Assembly: GCA_964475735.1 (NCBI GenBank)
Contig: CAYYYI010000016.1
Span: 1-29,302 of the forward strand
Source: UCB2 sp964475735
GTDB lineage: Bacteria; Chloroflexota; Dehalococcoidia; Tepidiformales; Tepidiformaceae
Direction: 5' to 3'
DNA: 29,302 nucleotides
A program made the translations under genes and the position numbers. The notes beneath the pieces were generated by a model that was given only the letters and a program-made list of their open reading frames with translations, had not been told where the DNA came from and searched no databases. Positions 8,408 through 16,074 of this stretch are shown in pieces (the stretch's first letter is position 1; every line of letters starts with the position of its first letter).

Positions 8408-9674
8408 TGACCTCCGCCGCCTCTACGACCGCATTCGGCGCGAGCTCGGACCCGACGCCATGGTTATCCGCACCCGGAGCCTCATGCGCGAAGGCGCGGA
8501 TCCGCTCACCGAAATCCTCGCTGCCGCCCCCGAGGGTCTGCCTGGCCTCCCCCTCGAAAGCCAGCAGACCATTCTCCAGTCCCTCCTCGCCCGCCTCGAA
8601 GCGGAGCCCCGGCCTCTCACCGTTGGCGATCTCGAAGACCTGGCTGCCCGCGATGCCCTCGACCAGGCCCTCCCTGCCGCTTCGCCCCCTGAGCCCGAGT
8701 CCGAGGCCGAGGCCGCACCGGACACGGACTGGCTCACGGGCTTCGTGCCCGGCGCCCCTGCTGCCGCAGAAGACATCGAGGCGGCCTCCGCGAACCATGC
8801 GTTCTCCCTGCCCCCGGGGGAACAGGCTCCGCCCCCGGTGGAGTGGGCGCCGCGGCCGGATCCCCTCGATTTCCGGCACACGCGCTCGAATGAGAGCGCT
8901 CAAGCGTCCGCCCGTTCCGGAGACTCGACCCCCGCGTTGATTGACAGCCTCGTCGCGGCCGGCCTTTCACCCGGCGCGGCCAGGGTTGTCTTCGAGTCCG
9001 CCTCCTGGGAAAGCGATCACCGGCGAGCGGTGGCGGCAACCCTTGAACAGCGCCGGGTCCGTTACCCCGACGAAGCAGCCACAGCCATTATCACCATCCA
9101 GGGGCCAGTCGGGGCCGGCAAGACCACCGCCCTCGTCCGCATGGCGCTCGACTGCCTCGATGCCGGGCGAGAGGCGCTCCTTGTCGCCGCCGATACCGCC
9201 CACGTCGGGGCGCGTGAACAGGTCCACGCCTACGCCGAGGCCACCGGCATCCCCGTCGCCGACGCCTTCGACCAGCGCGAGATCGCGAAGCTCGTTGCCA
9301 AAGCGCGCCGCGGAACCTGCGTTTTCGTCGACCTGCCCGCGGGCGAATGGCAGGCGCCGCGGACCAGCCACGCCCCCGCCTTCAACTACCTCGCGCTTCC
9401 CGCACACTGGGAAATCACGGCCCTGGGCGCTGCCCTGGCGCCCTTCCAGGTCGCATCCTTTGCTGGTTGTGTACTCACCTTTAGCGACCTGGTAACCGGC
9501 CTGTCACCAGTTCTCTCCGCAGCCATTGAGTCGCGACTGGGCATTGCCTTCATATCCTCAGGAAGGGACGTCAGCTCTGGCATCAGCGTGGCCGATCCGC
9601 TCACGCTCGCATCAGGGATGTTCACGATCAGGACGGGGGAGAGGACCGATGGGCGCCTCGCCGCAAGCGCGTAA
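8382..9674 (+). CDS. flhF: FlhF-like SRP-type GTPase, divergent
   Basis: FlhF is an SRP-family GTPase that places the flagellar base at the cell surface. The N-terminus matches FlhF (K-R-F-I-G-S-D-L-R-R, R-R-E-L-G-P-D-A-M-V-I-R-T-R), which supports the TTG start at 8382 with GAGGTG upstream and a 26-nt overlap with flhA. An Ala/Pro/Glu-rich middle follows (about 60-180). The G domain has P-loop G-P-V-G-A-G-K-T-T at 241-249 and A-D-T-A-H-V-G-A-R-E-Q-V. Where the family has D-T-A-G-R there is V-D-L-P-A-G-E, and T-K-x-D is replaced by T-F-S-D-L. The end S-S-G-R-D-V resembles the T-G-Q closing loop. GTP handling may differ from classical FlhF. Normally flhG (MinD-like) follows; here a PilZ gene does. 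Confidence 0.88.
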   Translation: MEPKRFIGSDLRRLYDRIRRELGPDAMVIRTRSLMREGADPLTEILAAAPEGLPGLPLESQQTILQSLLARLEAEPRPLTVGDLEDLAARDALDQALPAASPPEPESEAEAAPDTDWLTGFVPGAPAAAEDIEAASANHAFSLPPGEQAPPPVEWAPRPDPLDFRHTRSNESAQASARSGDSTPALIDSLVAAGLSPGAARVVFESASWESDHRRAVAATLEQRRVRYPDEAATAIITIQGPVGAGKTTALVRMALDCLDAGREALLVAADTAHVGAREQVHAYAEATGIPVADAFDQREIAKLVAKARRGTCVFVDLPAGEWQAPRTSHAPAFNYLALPAHWEITALGAALAPFQVASFAGCVLTFSDLVTGLSPVLSAAIESRLGIAFISSGRDVSSGISVADPLTLASGMFTIRTGERTDGRLAASA

Positions 9675-10347
9675 CGATCGCTTCAGTGCCTCCGGGCTTG
9701 TGCCCGGAGTGCCAATGCGATTGGAGGTCTCGGTGGGCGACCACGTCGAGTGCTTCGCGACCCGCGTCGAAGAGATCGGCCCTGGCACCATGGCGGTTCT
9801 TGTCCCCATGGTTCGGCTGCGCACGCGTCCCCTCTCCAAAGGGACCCTTGTTCATGCCGAATACATCTTCCGCAATCGCCGCTGCCGCTTTATCACCGAA
9901 GTCGCCGGGCACAGCGCCGATGGCCTCCACGACCTTCTCTATCTCCCGGCGGCCATCGATACCATCGAGCGCCGCCAGCACTACAGGCTCCAGACCGCCC
10001 TCCGTCCCAGGGCGCTCTATCGCCTCGTGGTCGGTCCCGAAGACACCCCGGGCGAAGATGCGGCCTTGGAGGATTGCACCATCGTCGACCTCAGCGAGGG
10101 CGGAATCTGCCTGAGCACCCGCGTTCGCCTCGATGAAAGCGAGCGCCTGGGCATCCAGTTCCACCTGCCCGGCGCGGGCGACATCAGTGCCCGCCTGCGC
10201 GTCCTCTCCGTTGATGAGCCCGCGAAAGGCAAGCTGAACCTCCGCGTCCACTGCATTTTTGCGGACATCAGGCTGAGCGACCGCGACCGCATCGCCCGCT
10301 ACCTCATGCGTCGCCAGCTTGAGATGCGCCGGAGGGGCCAGCTGTGA
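9649..10347 (+). CDS. PilZ-domain protein, YcgR-like flagellar brake
   Basis: A 232-residue predicted cyclic-di-GMP receptor. Residues about 20-105 look like the YcgR-type N-terminal beta domain (V-G-D-H-V-E-C-F-A-T-R-V). The PilZ domain follows with both ligand motifs intact: R-x-x-x-R at 109-113 (in E-R-R-Q-H-Y-R) and D-x-S-x-x-G at 147-152 (D-L-S-E-G-G). YcgR-family proteins bind c-di-GMP and slow or bias the motor. ATG at 9649 is preferred because GGGGGAGAGGA lies just upstream; this makes a 26-nt overlap with flhF. The position between flhF and fliA suggests motor control. The direct target is unknown. Confidence 0.88.
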   Translation: MGASPQARNDRFSASGLVPGVPMRLEVSVGDHVECFATRVEEIGPGTMAVLVPMVRLRTRPLSKGTLVHAEYIFRNRRCRFITEVAGHSADGLHDLLYLPAAIDTIERRQHYRLQTALRPRALYRLVVGPEDTPGEDAALEDCTIVDLSEGGICLSTRVRLDESERLGIQFHLPGAGDISARLRVLSVDEPAKGKLNLRVHCIFADIRLSDRDRIARYLMRRQLEMRRRGQL

Positions 10348-10595
10348 CCTTTCGACCCCTCACCGTCGCGCGCTATGGCGTCTATACCGCCCTCGCTGTC
10401 GCCGCCATGAGCGTCTGGCTCGGGCTGCAGGCGGGCGCCACCCTCGACTACGCCCTCCTTCGGGCTGTCTTCGTATTCGTCATCTTCACTGCCCTCGGGT
10501 TCGCCGCCGAGGCGGTCCTCACCATCGGCTGGCGCCCACCCGCGCCACGGCCCGAGCCGCCCGCGCCCGAACACCGGCAGGAGGAACAGGCATGA
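10344..10595 (+). CDS. Small two-helix membrane protein
   Basis: An 83-residue protein not recognised as a named family. It starts with GTG overlapping the stop of the PilZ gene (GTGA), so translation is coupled. Two hydrophobic segments (about residues 12-30 and 38-60) are followed by a Pro/Glu-rich tail. Its place between a c-di-GMP receptor and fliA implies a flagellar accessory role, but nothing in the sequence says which. Confidence 0.75.
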   Translation: MTFRPLTVARYGVYTALAVAAMSVWLGLQAGATLDYALLRAVFVFVIFTALGFAAEAVLTIGWRPPAPRPEPPAPEHRQEEQA

Positions 10596-10608
10596 AGGGG
10601 CTTAGATC

Positions 10609-11352
10609 ATGAGCGCTGCCAGCCACGCACAGGTGAACCGGATGTACGACCGCGAGGCCGCCATCCGCCAGTACGCGCCACTCGTCAAGTACGTCGTTGG
10701 CCGCCTCGCCATCGGCCTCCCTGCGATCCTCGACTACGAGGACATCCTCAGCTACGGCACCATCGGCCTCATCGAAGCGCTCGACCGCTTTGACGACACC
10801 AAGGGCGTGAAGTTCGAAACCTACGCCATCAGCCGCATCCGCGGCGCCATCATCGATGCCCTCCGCGCGCTCGATCGGCTCCCCCGTTCTGTTCGCCAGA
10901 AGGCCCGCCGCCTCGAACAGGTGACCGTCGATCTCTCGGCCAGGCTCGGCCGCGATCCCACCGACGCCGAACTCGCCGAAGGCATGGCCATGACGCGCGA
11001 GCAGTTCAACGGGCTGCTTGTCGATTCGAGCTGGGTCACCGTCTCGCTCGATGGCCTGGTCGAGCGAGACGAGAACAGCGAAAACCCCTCTTCAGCCGAG
11101 CTCCCCGCGGACCCCAACGCCGATGACTTCACCGGCCGGCTGGAAAAGCGCCAGCTCCTCGATGCCCTCACCACAGCCGTCAAGGGCCTTCCCGAGCGCG
11201 AGTGGCTCATCGTCAGCCTCTACTACCGCGACGAAATGACCATGAAGGAGATCGCCCAGATCCTCGACATCTCCGAGTCTCGCGTTTGCCAGCTGCACGG
11301 CCGCGCCCTTGGCCGCCTGCGTGCCCGGCTTGCCCGCGACAAGGCCGCCTAG
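10609..11352 (+). CDS. fliA: Flagellar sigma factor FliA (sigma-28 / WhiG type)
   Basis: A 247-residue alternative sigma factor that directs RNA polymerase to late flagellar promoters. Region 2 is clear (Y-A-P-L-V-K-Y-V-V-G-R-L, D-Y-E-D-I-L-S-Y-G-T-I-G-L, F-D-D-T-K-G-V-K-F-E-T-Y-A-I-S-R-I-R-G-A-I-I-D). Region 3 contains D-R-L-P-R-S-V-R-Q-K, and region 4 ends with the helix-turn-helix M-T-M-K-E-I-A-Q-I-L-D-I-S-E-S-R-V-C-Q-L. The ATG at 10609 has an AAGGGG about 7 nt upstream. Two FlgM-type anti-sigma proteins are encoded downstream, and sigma-28-like sites precede flagellin 2 and flaG. Confidence 0.96.
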   Translation: MSAASHAQVNRMYDREAAIRQYAPLVKYVVGRLAIGLPAILDYEDILSYGTIGLIEALDRFDDTKGVKFETYAISRIRGAIIDALRALDRLPRSVRQKARRLEQVTVDLSARLGRDPTDAELAEGMAMTREQFNGLLVDSSWVTVSLDGLVERDENSENPSSAELPADPNADDFTGRLEKRQLLDALTTAVKGLPEREWLIVSLYYRDEMTMKEIAQILDISESRVCQLHGRALGRLRARLARDKAA

Positions 11353-11361
11353 GAGCCCGCC

Positions 11362-11721
11362 GTGAACGACGCCATCGCCCTTCTCGCTGTTTCCCAGCTC
11401 GTTTGCATCGGTGGCCTTGCCTACCTCTACATGCAGCTGCAGTCGCTGCGGGCGAACCGCCGCCGGCCCCGGCGAGCCGATCCGCCGCGCGTCCGCCACA
11501 TCGATCAATCCGCCTCCATTCCATCGCGGGCGGCGCAGAATGCCGCGCGCCAGGCTTACTCCTCTACCCCCTCGGCGCCTGCCCCGCGCAGTGCCGATGC
11601 CGCGGCTATCGCCTCGCGTATGAGCGAGCTTGGCATTGACATCCCCGCGCTCGCCCGCCGCATGCGCAAGAGCGAAGAAGAAGTGCGCCTCTTGCTCAGG
11701 CGGCAGGGGGCACAGCGGTGA
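11362..11721 (+). CDS. Single-pass membrane protein after fliA (SwrB-like layout)
   Basis: A 119-residue protein with an N-terminal hydrophobic helix (residues about 5-26), an Arg/Pro/Ala-rich spacer, and a C-terminal helical segment E-L-G-I-D-I-P-A-L-A-R-R-M-R-K-S-E-E-E-V that looks like a short helix-turn-helix fold. In Bacillus the gene directly after the flagellar sigma factor encodes SwrB, a single-pass protein with a similar layout that helps activate export-gate assembly. The likeness here is of position and architecture, not proven homology. GTG at 11362 has TAGGAG upstream. The stop overlaps the next GTG. Confidence 0.75.
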   Translation: MNDAIALLAVSQLVCIGGLAYLYMQLQSLRANRRRPRRADPPRVRHIDQSASIPSRAAQNAARQAYSSTPSAPAPRSADAAAIASRMSELGIDIPALARRMRKSEEEVRLLLRRQGAQR

Positions 11722-12335
11722 GGCTCCGGCTCTTCCTGGGTGTCGCCATCGCAGCCCTCGGGATGCTCCTGCCAGCATCCGCTGCCCCGGCGCGCGCGAA
11801 CGGAGTACCACAGCTCGTCAAGCTCACCTACCTCGACGGCGTCTCCAACTTCGGTCCCAGGGATGCCGAGGGCGTCCTTGAATTCAGCTTCGCCGAAGCC
11901 TATGCCCGCGTCGACGTCAAGAACCTGCCTCCCGAACCTGGCATCCAATATGAAGGATGGATGGTCGAGCCCGGCGGCAAGTCCCTCTTTGTCGGCGACC
12001 TTTCCGTCAATGCCTCCGGGATCGGGTCGTTCGAAGCGAAGCTCACCAACCTCGATAGCTACGACTACGACCTCTTCGTCATCGCCGCCCGCTCTGCCGG
12101 CGCCGCCCGTGAAGACCTCCCTGGCAAGAAGTCCATCGCCGGCAGGTTCGTGGTCCTGGCCAATAACGAATCGGCAAAACCCGGCGACATCCGCCCCGGG
12201 CTGCTCCCCGATACCGGCGAGGCTCCAGCCCCGGGGCTCGGCGAACGCCTCGGATACTCCGCTCTCGTCATGGCAATCGTCGCCTGCTGCGCCCTTGCCG
12301 CCATCCGCCTGCTCCGCCGGGGAGGTGCACCGTGA
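11718..12335 (+). CDS. Secreted protein with LPDTG sortase sorting signal
   Basis: A 205-residue protein with a Sec signal peptide (R-L-R-L-F-L-G then a hydrophobic core, cleavage probably after the A-S-A or A-R-A at about 23-27). An extracytoplasmic domain of about 130 residues follows, with Y-E-G-W-M-V, F-V-G-D-L and Y-D-Y-D-L-F-V-I-A-A-R. This has the look of the RskA-type anti-sigma extracytoplasmic beta domain, a weak assignment. The C-terminus is L-P-D-T-G at 163-167, a 12-residue spacer, a hydrophobic helix (about 180-199) and R-R, which is a cell-wall sorting signal. The GTG overlaps the stop of the upstream gene, and its own stop overlaps the start of the rod gene, so it is embedded in the flagellar operon. 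A sortase gene lies at 23734. Confidence 0.85.
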   Translation: MRLRLFLGVAIAALGMLLPASAAPARANGVPQLVKLTYLDGVSNFGPRDAEGVLEFSFAEAYARVDVKNLPPEPGIQYEGWMVEPGGKSLFVGDLSVNASGIGSFEAKLTNLDSYDYDLFVIAARSAGAAREDLPGKKSIAGRFVVLANNESAKPGDIRPGLLPDTGEAPAPGLGERLGYSALVMAIVACCALAAIRLLRRGGAP

Positions 12336-13093
12336 TCAAAGGAATCTACACAGCCTTCACGGCAATGGCCGGCGCCTGGCATTACCAGGATATGCTCGCC
12401 AACAACATCGCCAACTCCACAACAACGGGCTTCAAGCGCGAGGTGGCCGTGAAACAGGCCTTCTCCGATGTCCTCCTCTCCCAACAGGTGCCAGTCCCCG
12501 CACCGCTCAGCGCCCGCATCCAGCAGGTTGTGGGCCAGATTGGCGCCGGCTCGTTCGTCGCCGAGTTCTCAACCGACTTCGCGGGCGGGGCCCTCGAATC
12601 CACCGGCGGCGACCTCGACCTCGCCCTCGATGCCGGGTTCTTCGCCGTTGAAGCGCCCGGCGGTCAGGTCTTCTATACGCGTGATGGCCGCTTCGGCCGC
12701 GACGCCAGCGGCAACCTGGTCACCAGCCACGGCTATTACGTCCTCGATGCCGATGGAGAACACATCAACCTGCCCTCGGAGCGCGTCTCAATCACGCCGG
12801 GCGGCGTCATCTCCACCCCGCCAGGGGACATCGCCACCCTCCAGGTCGTGGACTTCGCCCCCGGTCAGCTATCCCGCGCCGGCGAAGCCTACTTCACCGC
12901 CACTGATCCCGGAACTCTCATCGATGGCGCCGTCCGCCAGGGCTACCTGGAGGCGTCGAACACCAACATAGTCGAAGAGCTCACCAGCCTTCTCGCCGTG
13001 CAGCGCACCTTCCAGGCCAACCAGACCCTCCTGGCTCGCCTCGATGGCACGCTGGACCTGGCGGCCGGCGAACTCGGACAACTTGGAGCCTAG
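12332..13093 (+). CDS. flgG: Flagellar basal-body rod protein, FlgF/FlgG family (first)
   Basis: A 253-residue distal-rod type protein exported by the flagellar system. The N-terminal rod motif is clear (D-M-L-A-N-N-I-A-N-S-T-T-T-G-F-K-R). The middle carries Y-T-R-D-G-R-F-G-R-D-A-S-G-N-L-V and the C-terminal coiled part G-Y-L-E-A-S-N-T-N-I-V-E-E-L-T-S-L-L. FlgF and FlgG are paralogues; the length and the D-G-x-F motif fit FlgG, but assignment between the two is not secure. GTG start at 12332 follows a GGGGAGG and overlaps the preceding stop. Confidence 0.9.
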   Translation: MIKGIYTAFTAMAGAWHYQDMLANNIANSTTTGFKREVAVKQAFSDVLLSQQVPVPAPLSARIQQVVGQIGAGSFVAEFSTDFAGGALESTGGDLDLALDAGFFAVEAPGGQVFYTRDGRFGRDASGNLVTSHGYYVLDADGEHINLPSERVSITPGGVISTPPGDIATLQVVDFAPGQLSRAGEAYFTATDPGTLIDGAVRQGYLEASNTNIVEELTSLLAVQRTFQANQTLLARLDGTLDLAAGELGQLGA

Positions 13094-13095
13094 CC

Positions 13096-13839
13096 ATGAC
13101 AACCATCCTCGGCGCTGCTGCGAGCGGCCTCGCGCACTACTCCCTGGTGGTTGATGCCGCCGGCAACAACGTCGCCAACATCAACACCGCTGCTTTCAAG
13201 CGCTCGCGCGTGCTTGGCCAGGGCTCGCCTTCCACCTCTGCCGAGCCCGGAATGCCTCGCATGGGCGTTGCGCTCTCGACCGTCGATGTCGTCCATTCGT
13301 CCGGCGCCGCCTACCGCGGCGAGGACCCGCTCCACTTCGCCATCCAGGACGATTCCTTCTTCGTCGTCCTGCACGATGATGGGTCGGTCCTCTACACGCG
13401 CTACGGAGCCCTTTCCGCCGATTCCGAAGGCGCCATCACGGCCCCCGGCGGACGCCTGCTCGATCCGCCCCTGTCACTCCCTGAAGGCTCCACTGCCCCC
13501 GCCATCGATGCCGGCGGCGTCATCACTGCCCTGAACGCAGAAGGCGCCCGCGAAGAGATCGGCCGTCTCACCCTCGTGCGCTTCTTGAATCCGCAGGGGC
13601 TCCAGGAAATAGGGGAGGGCCTCTATCGCGAAACGGCCAACAGCGGCCCCACAATCGAAGGCAACCCGGGAGATGAAGGCTTCGGACCCATCATCACCGG
13701 CGCCCTCGAAGGATCCAACGTTGACCTTGCCGGGGAGTTCACAAGCCTGCTCGTTGCGCAGCGCGCCTACCAGGCCTGCGCCAAGACCTTCAGCGTCGGC
13801 GACCAGATGCTCGCCCTGGCAACCGACCTGACCCAGTAG
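13096..13839 (+). CDS. Flagellar basal-body rod protein, FlgF/FlgG family (second)
   Basis: A 247-residue paralogue of the preceding gene, starting 2 nt after it. It has an N-terminal rod helix with G-N-N-V-A-N-I-N-T-A-A-F-K-R, a middle Y-T-R-Y-G-A-L-S-A-D-S-E-G-A-I, and the C-terminal V-D-L-A-G-E-F-T-S-L-L-V-A-Q-R-A-Y-Q. It is more divergent than the first (A-A-G-N-N-V rather than L-A-N-N). The two together would build the distal rod, as FlgF+FlgG or FlhO+FlhP do elsewhere. Which is the FlgF equivalent cannot be told from sequence alone. Confidence 0.88.
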   Translation: MTTILGAAASGLAHYSLVVDAAGNNVANINTAAFKRSRVLGQGSPSTSAEPGMPRMGVALSTVDVVHSSGAAYRGEDPLHFAIQDDSFFVVLHDDGSVLYTRYGALSADSEGAITAPGGRLLDPPLSLPEGSTAPAIDAGGVITALNAEGAREEIGRLTLVRFLNPQGLQEIGEGLYRETANSGPTIEGNPGDEGFGPIITGALEGSNVDLAGEFTSLLVAQRAYQACAKTFSVGDQMLALATDLTQ

Positions 13840-13849
13840 GAGAACCGCC

Positions 13850-14161
13850 ATGACCCGCATCGATGGCCTCAACCCCCTTTCCACCAGCCGCACCCAACAC
13901 GGCGCCGCACCCGGTGGCGCCGACGCCGCCGCGCACCGCCGGGATGATGCCGCGCGAGCTGGCGGCCCCCAGGATGCGATCAACCTCTCCAGCCGCGGCC
14001 GCCTGGTCGCTGATGCCGCCCGTGCCGTTACCGAAGCCCCGGAAGTGCGCGCCGAGCGCGTCGCCCAGATCAAAGCCGCCATCGCCAACGGCGCTTACCG
14101 CTCCGACGCCCGCGAAATCGCCGCCCGCCTCATCGCCAGCGGCGCCTTCGGTCCGGACTAG
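13850..14161 (+). CDS. flgM: Anti-sigma-28 factor FlgM (first copy)
   Basis: A 103-residue FlgM-type protein that would bind FliA and be exported once the hook is complete. The disordered N-terminal half is Ala/Gly/Arg-rich; the conserved C-terminal half has I-N-L-S-S-R-G, then E-V-R-A-E-R-V-A-Q-I-K, and ends with the G-A-Y-R-S-D-A-R-E-I-A-A-R-L-I helix. AGGAG lies 7 nt before the ATG. It precedes flgN-flgK-flgL, a common order. A second FlgM-like gene is at 24424. Confidence 0.92.
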   Translation: MTRIDGLNPLSTSRTQHGAAPGGADAAAHRRDDAARAGGPQDAINLSSRGRLVADAARAVTEAPEVRAERVAQIKAAIANGAYRSDAREIAARLIASGAFGPD

Positions 14162-14167
14162 AAAGCC

Positions 14168-14650
14168 ATGGACTCCCGGCTTCCCGCACTCGAATCTCTC
14201 GCGGCCCAGCTCACCCTGGAAGAGAGCGTCCTGAACGATCTGCTAAGGTCCGCCGAAAAGATGCGCGATGCCTTGATCGCCTCCGACTTCGCCCTTCTCG
14301 AAGACGTCAACGCTGCCATGCAGAGCTCCGCCTCCGAGCTGGAGCAGCTCGAAGGGGCCCGCCAGGCGCTCCTCGCTTCGCTTCAAGATCCCCCGGCCAC
14401 GCTCGACCAGGCCTTCGCTCTTGCCGCCGGGCTTGGGCTTGTGGGGCTATCCGCCTGCCGTTCGCGCCTTGCCAGCGCTGCTCTCTCGCTCCAGCAAGCC
14501 CAGGAGCGGAACGCGCGGCTTGTCCTCGGCGCGGTTCGCCTGCGCGAGCGCTGGTTCAACATGCTCGCCGGCATGGTCTCCCCCACCTATGGAGCGGGCG
14601 GCCGCCAGAACCCGGCGCCCGGCCGCCGCTTCGTTTCGAAATCCGCTTAG
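14168..14650 (+). CDS. flgN: FlgN-like flagellar export chaperone
   Basis: A 160-residue, mostly helical protein. FlgN-type chaperones escort the hook-filament junction proteins FlgK and FlgL to the export gate. The sequence shows long amphipathic helices and the FlgN-type ending Y-G-A-G-G-R-Q. The position between flgM and flgK is the usual one. The ribosome binding site before the ATG is weak, suggesting coupling to flgM 6 nt upstream. Confidence 0.85.
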   Translation: MDSRLPALESLAAQLTLEESVLNDLLRSAEKMRDALIASDFALLEDVNAAMQSSASELEQLEGARQALLASLQDPPATLDQAFALAAGLGLVGLSACRSRLASAALSLQQAQERNARLVLGAVRLRERWFNMLAGMVSPTYGAGGRQNPAPGRRFVSKSA

Positions 14651-14659
14651 GAGGAAGCG

Positions 14660-16066
14660 TTGGCCCTGTCGATCGGTCTCGATACCGCCGTCAAGGCGCT
14701 CAGGGCTCACCAGCTCGCGGTCGACGTCGCCTCCCACAACATCGCCAACGCACATTCCCCTGGCTTCTCACGCCAGCGCCTCCTCCTTCGGCCCATGGGA
14801 CTCGACGGCTCCGACCACTTCAGCCGCGATGCCCTCCTTGGCCGCGCTGGCTTCGGCGTCGACGCCAGCGATGTCAACCGCGTGCGCGATGTCTTCCTCG
14901 ACTTCCAGCTTCGCGCCAACCTCGGCGCCCGCGACCAGAACCAGACCCTCTCGCGCGCCCTCAAGCAGGCCGAGCTTGTCTTCAACGACCCCACCGACAA
15001 CGGCCTCGGCGCTCTGACGGCCAGGTTCTGGGCTGCATGGCACGATGTCGTCAACGCGCCCGAATCCCCGGCGGCGCGAACCACCCTTGTCCACTCCACC
15101 AGCACCCTGGCCACCCGCATTCAGCGCGCACACTCCGATCTCACCGCCCACCGCAACGACCTGAATCGCGGCCTCGGAATGATAGCCCAGCGCACCAACG
15201 CCGCTGCCACCGAGATCGCCTCCCTCAACTTCCAGATCAAGCAGGTCGAGCTCAACGGCGACACGGCCAACGACCTCCGCGACCGCCGCGACCTCCTTCT
15301 CGATCAGATCTCTGGCATCGGCGACATCTCCTACAGCGAGCAGCCCGATTCCAGCGTCGTTGTCTACCTTGGCAGCCACGAGCTCGTTTTCGCCAACACC
15401 GCCCGCGAAGTGAAGGCCGTGGCCGACCTGGGCAATCCCGGGATGGACAAGCTCATCTTCACCATGGACAACCAGGATGTGGCCACCAATGCTGGCGAGC
15501 TCCGTGGCCTCCTCGATGCCCGCGACACCGCCATCCCGGACCTCATTGCGAAGCTCGATGCGCTCGCCTCCGCGCTCATCACGAACGTCAACGCTGTCCA
15601 TGCCGCCGGCTTCGGTTTGGACAACTCCACCGGGCTCGCCTTCTTCACCGGAACCGGCGCCTCCGATATCGCCCTCGACACCACCCTCGCCGCCAGCCCC
15701 CACCAGATCGCCGCCAGCTCGGCCCTCAACGCTCCCGGCGATGGCTCCAACGCCCTCGCGATCGCGAATCTGCAGCTGGCCGCCACCATGGCCGCCGGCA
15801 CCCAGACCTTCGACCAGTTCTATGGCAACATCGTCAGCGTCCTCGGGGCAGACGTCGTCCGCGCCGCCGGTCTCGCCGAATCGGCCGATCTCATGTCCTC
15901 TCATCTCGACCAGCTCCGCCAGTCCGTCTCCGGCGTGAACCTCGACGAAGAGATGACCAACCTCAACGCATCACAGCACGCCTACCAGGCCGCCGCCCGC
16001 GTCATCACCACAATCGATGAAATGCTCGAAACCCTCATCAACCGCACCGGGATTGCAGGCAGGTAG
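14660..16066 (+). CDS. flgK: Hook-filament junction protein FlgK (HAP1)
   Basis: A 468-residue junction protein between hook and filament. The N-terminus has V-D-V-A-S-H-N-I-A-N-A-H-S-P-G-F-S-R-Q, diagnostic of FlgK. The central part has D-L-R-D-R-R-D-L-L-L-D-Q-I-S, and the C-terminus has V-S-G-V-N-L-D-E-E-M-T-N-L and Q-A-A-A-R-V-I-T-T-I-D-E-M-L-E-T-L-I. The start is TTG at 14660 with a strong TAGGAGGAAG upstream. Length is normal for the compact form of the family. Confidence 0.96.
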   Translation: MALSIGLDTAVKALRAHQLAVDVASHNIANAHSPGFSRQRLLLRPMGLDGSDHFSRDALLGRAGFGVDASDVNRVRDVFLDFQLRANLGARDQNQTLSRALKQAELVFNDPTDNGLGALTARFWAAWHDVVNAPESPAARTTLVHSTSTLATRIQRAHSDLTAHRNDLNRGLGMIAQRTNAAATEIASLNFQIKQVELNGDTANDLRDRRDLLLDQISGIGDISYSEQPDSSVVVYLGSHELVFANTAREVKAVADLGNPGMDKLIFTMDNQDVATNAGELRGLLDARDTAIPDLIAKLDALASALITNVNAVHAAGFGLDNSTGLAFFTGTGASDIALDTTLAASPHQIAASSALNAPGDGSNALAIANLQLAATMAAGTQTFDQFYGNIVSVLGADVVRAAGLAESADLMSSHLDQLRQSVSGVNLDEEMTNLNASQHAYQAAARVITTIDEMLETLINRTGIAGR

Positions 16067-16074
16067 CCACCACC

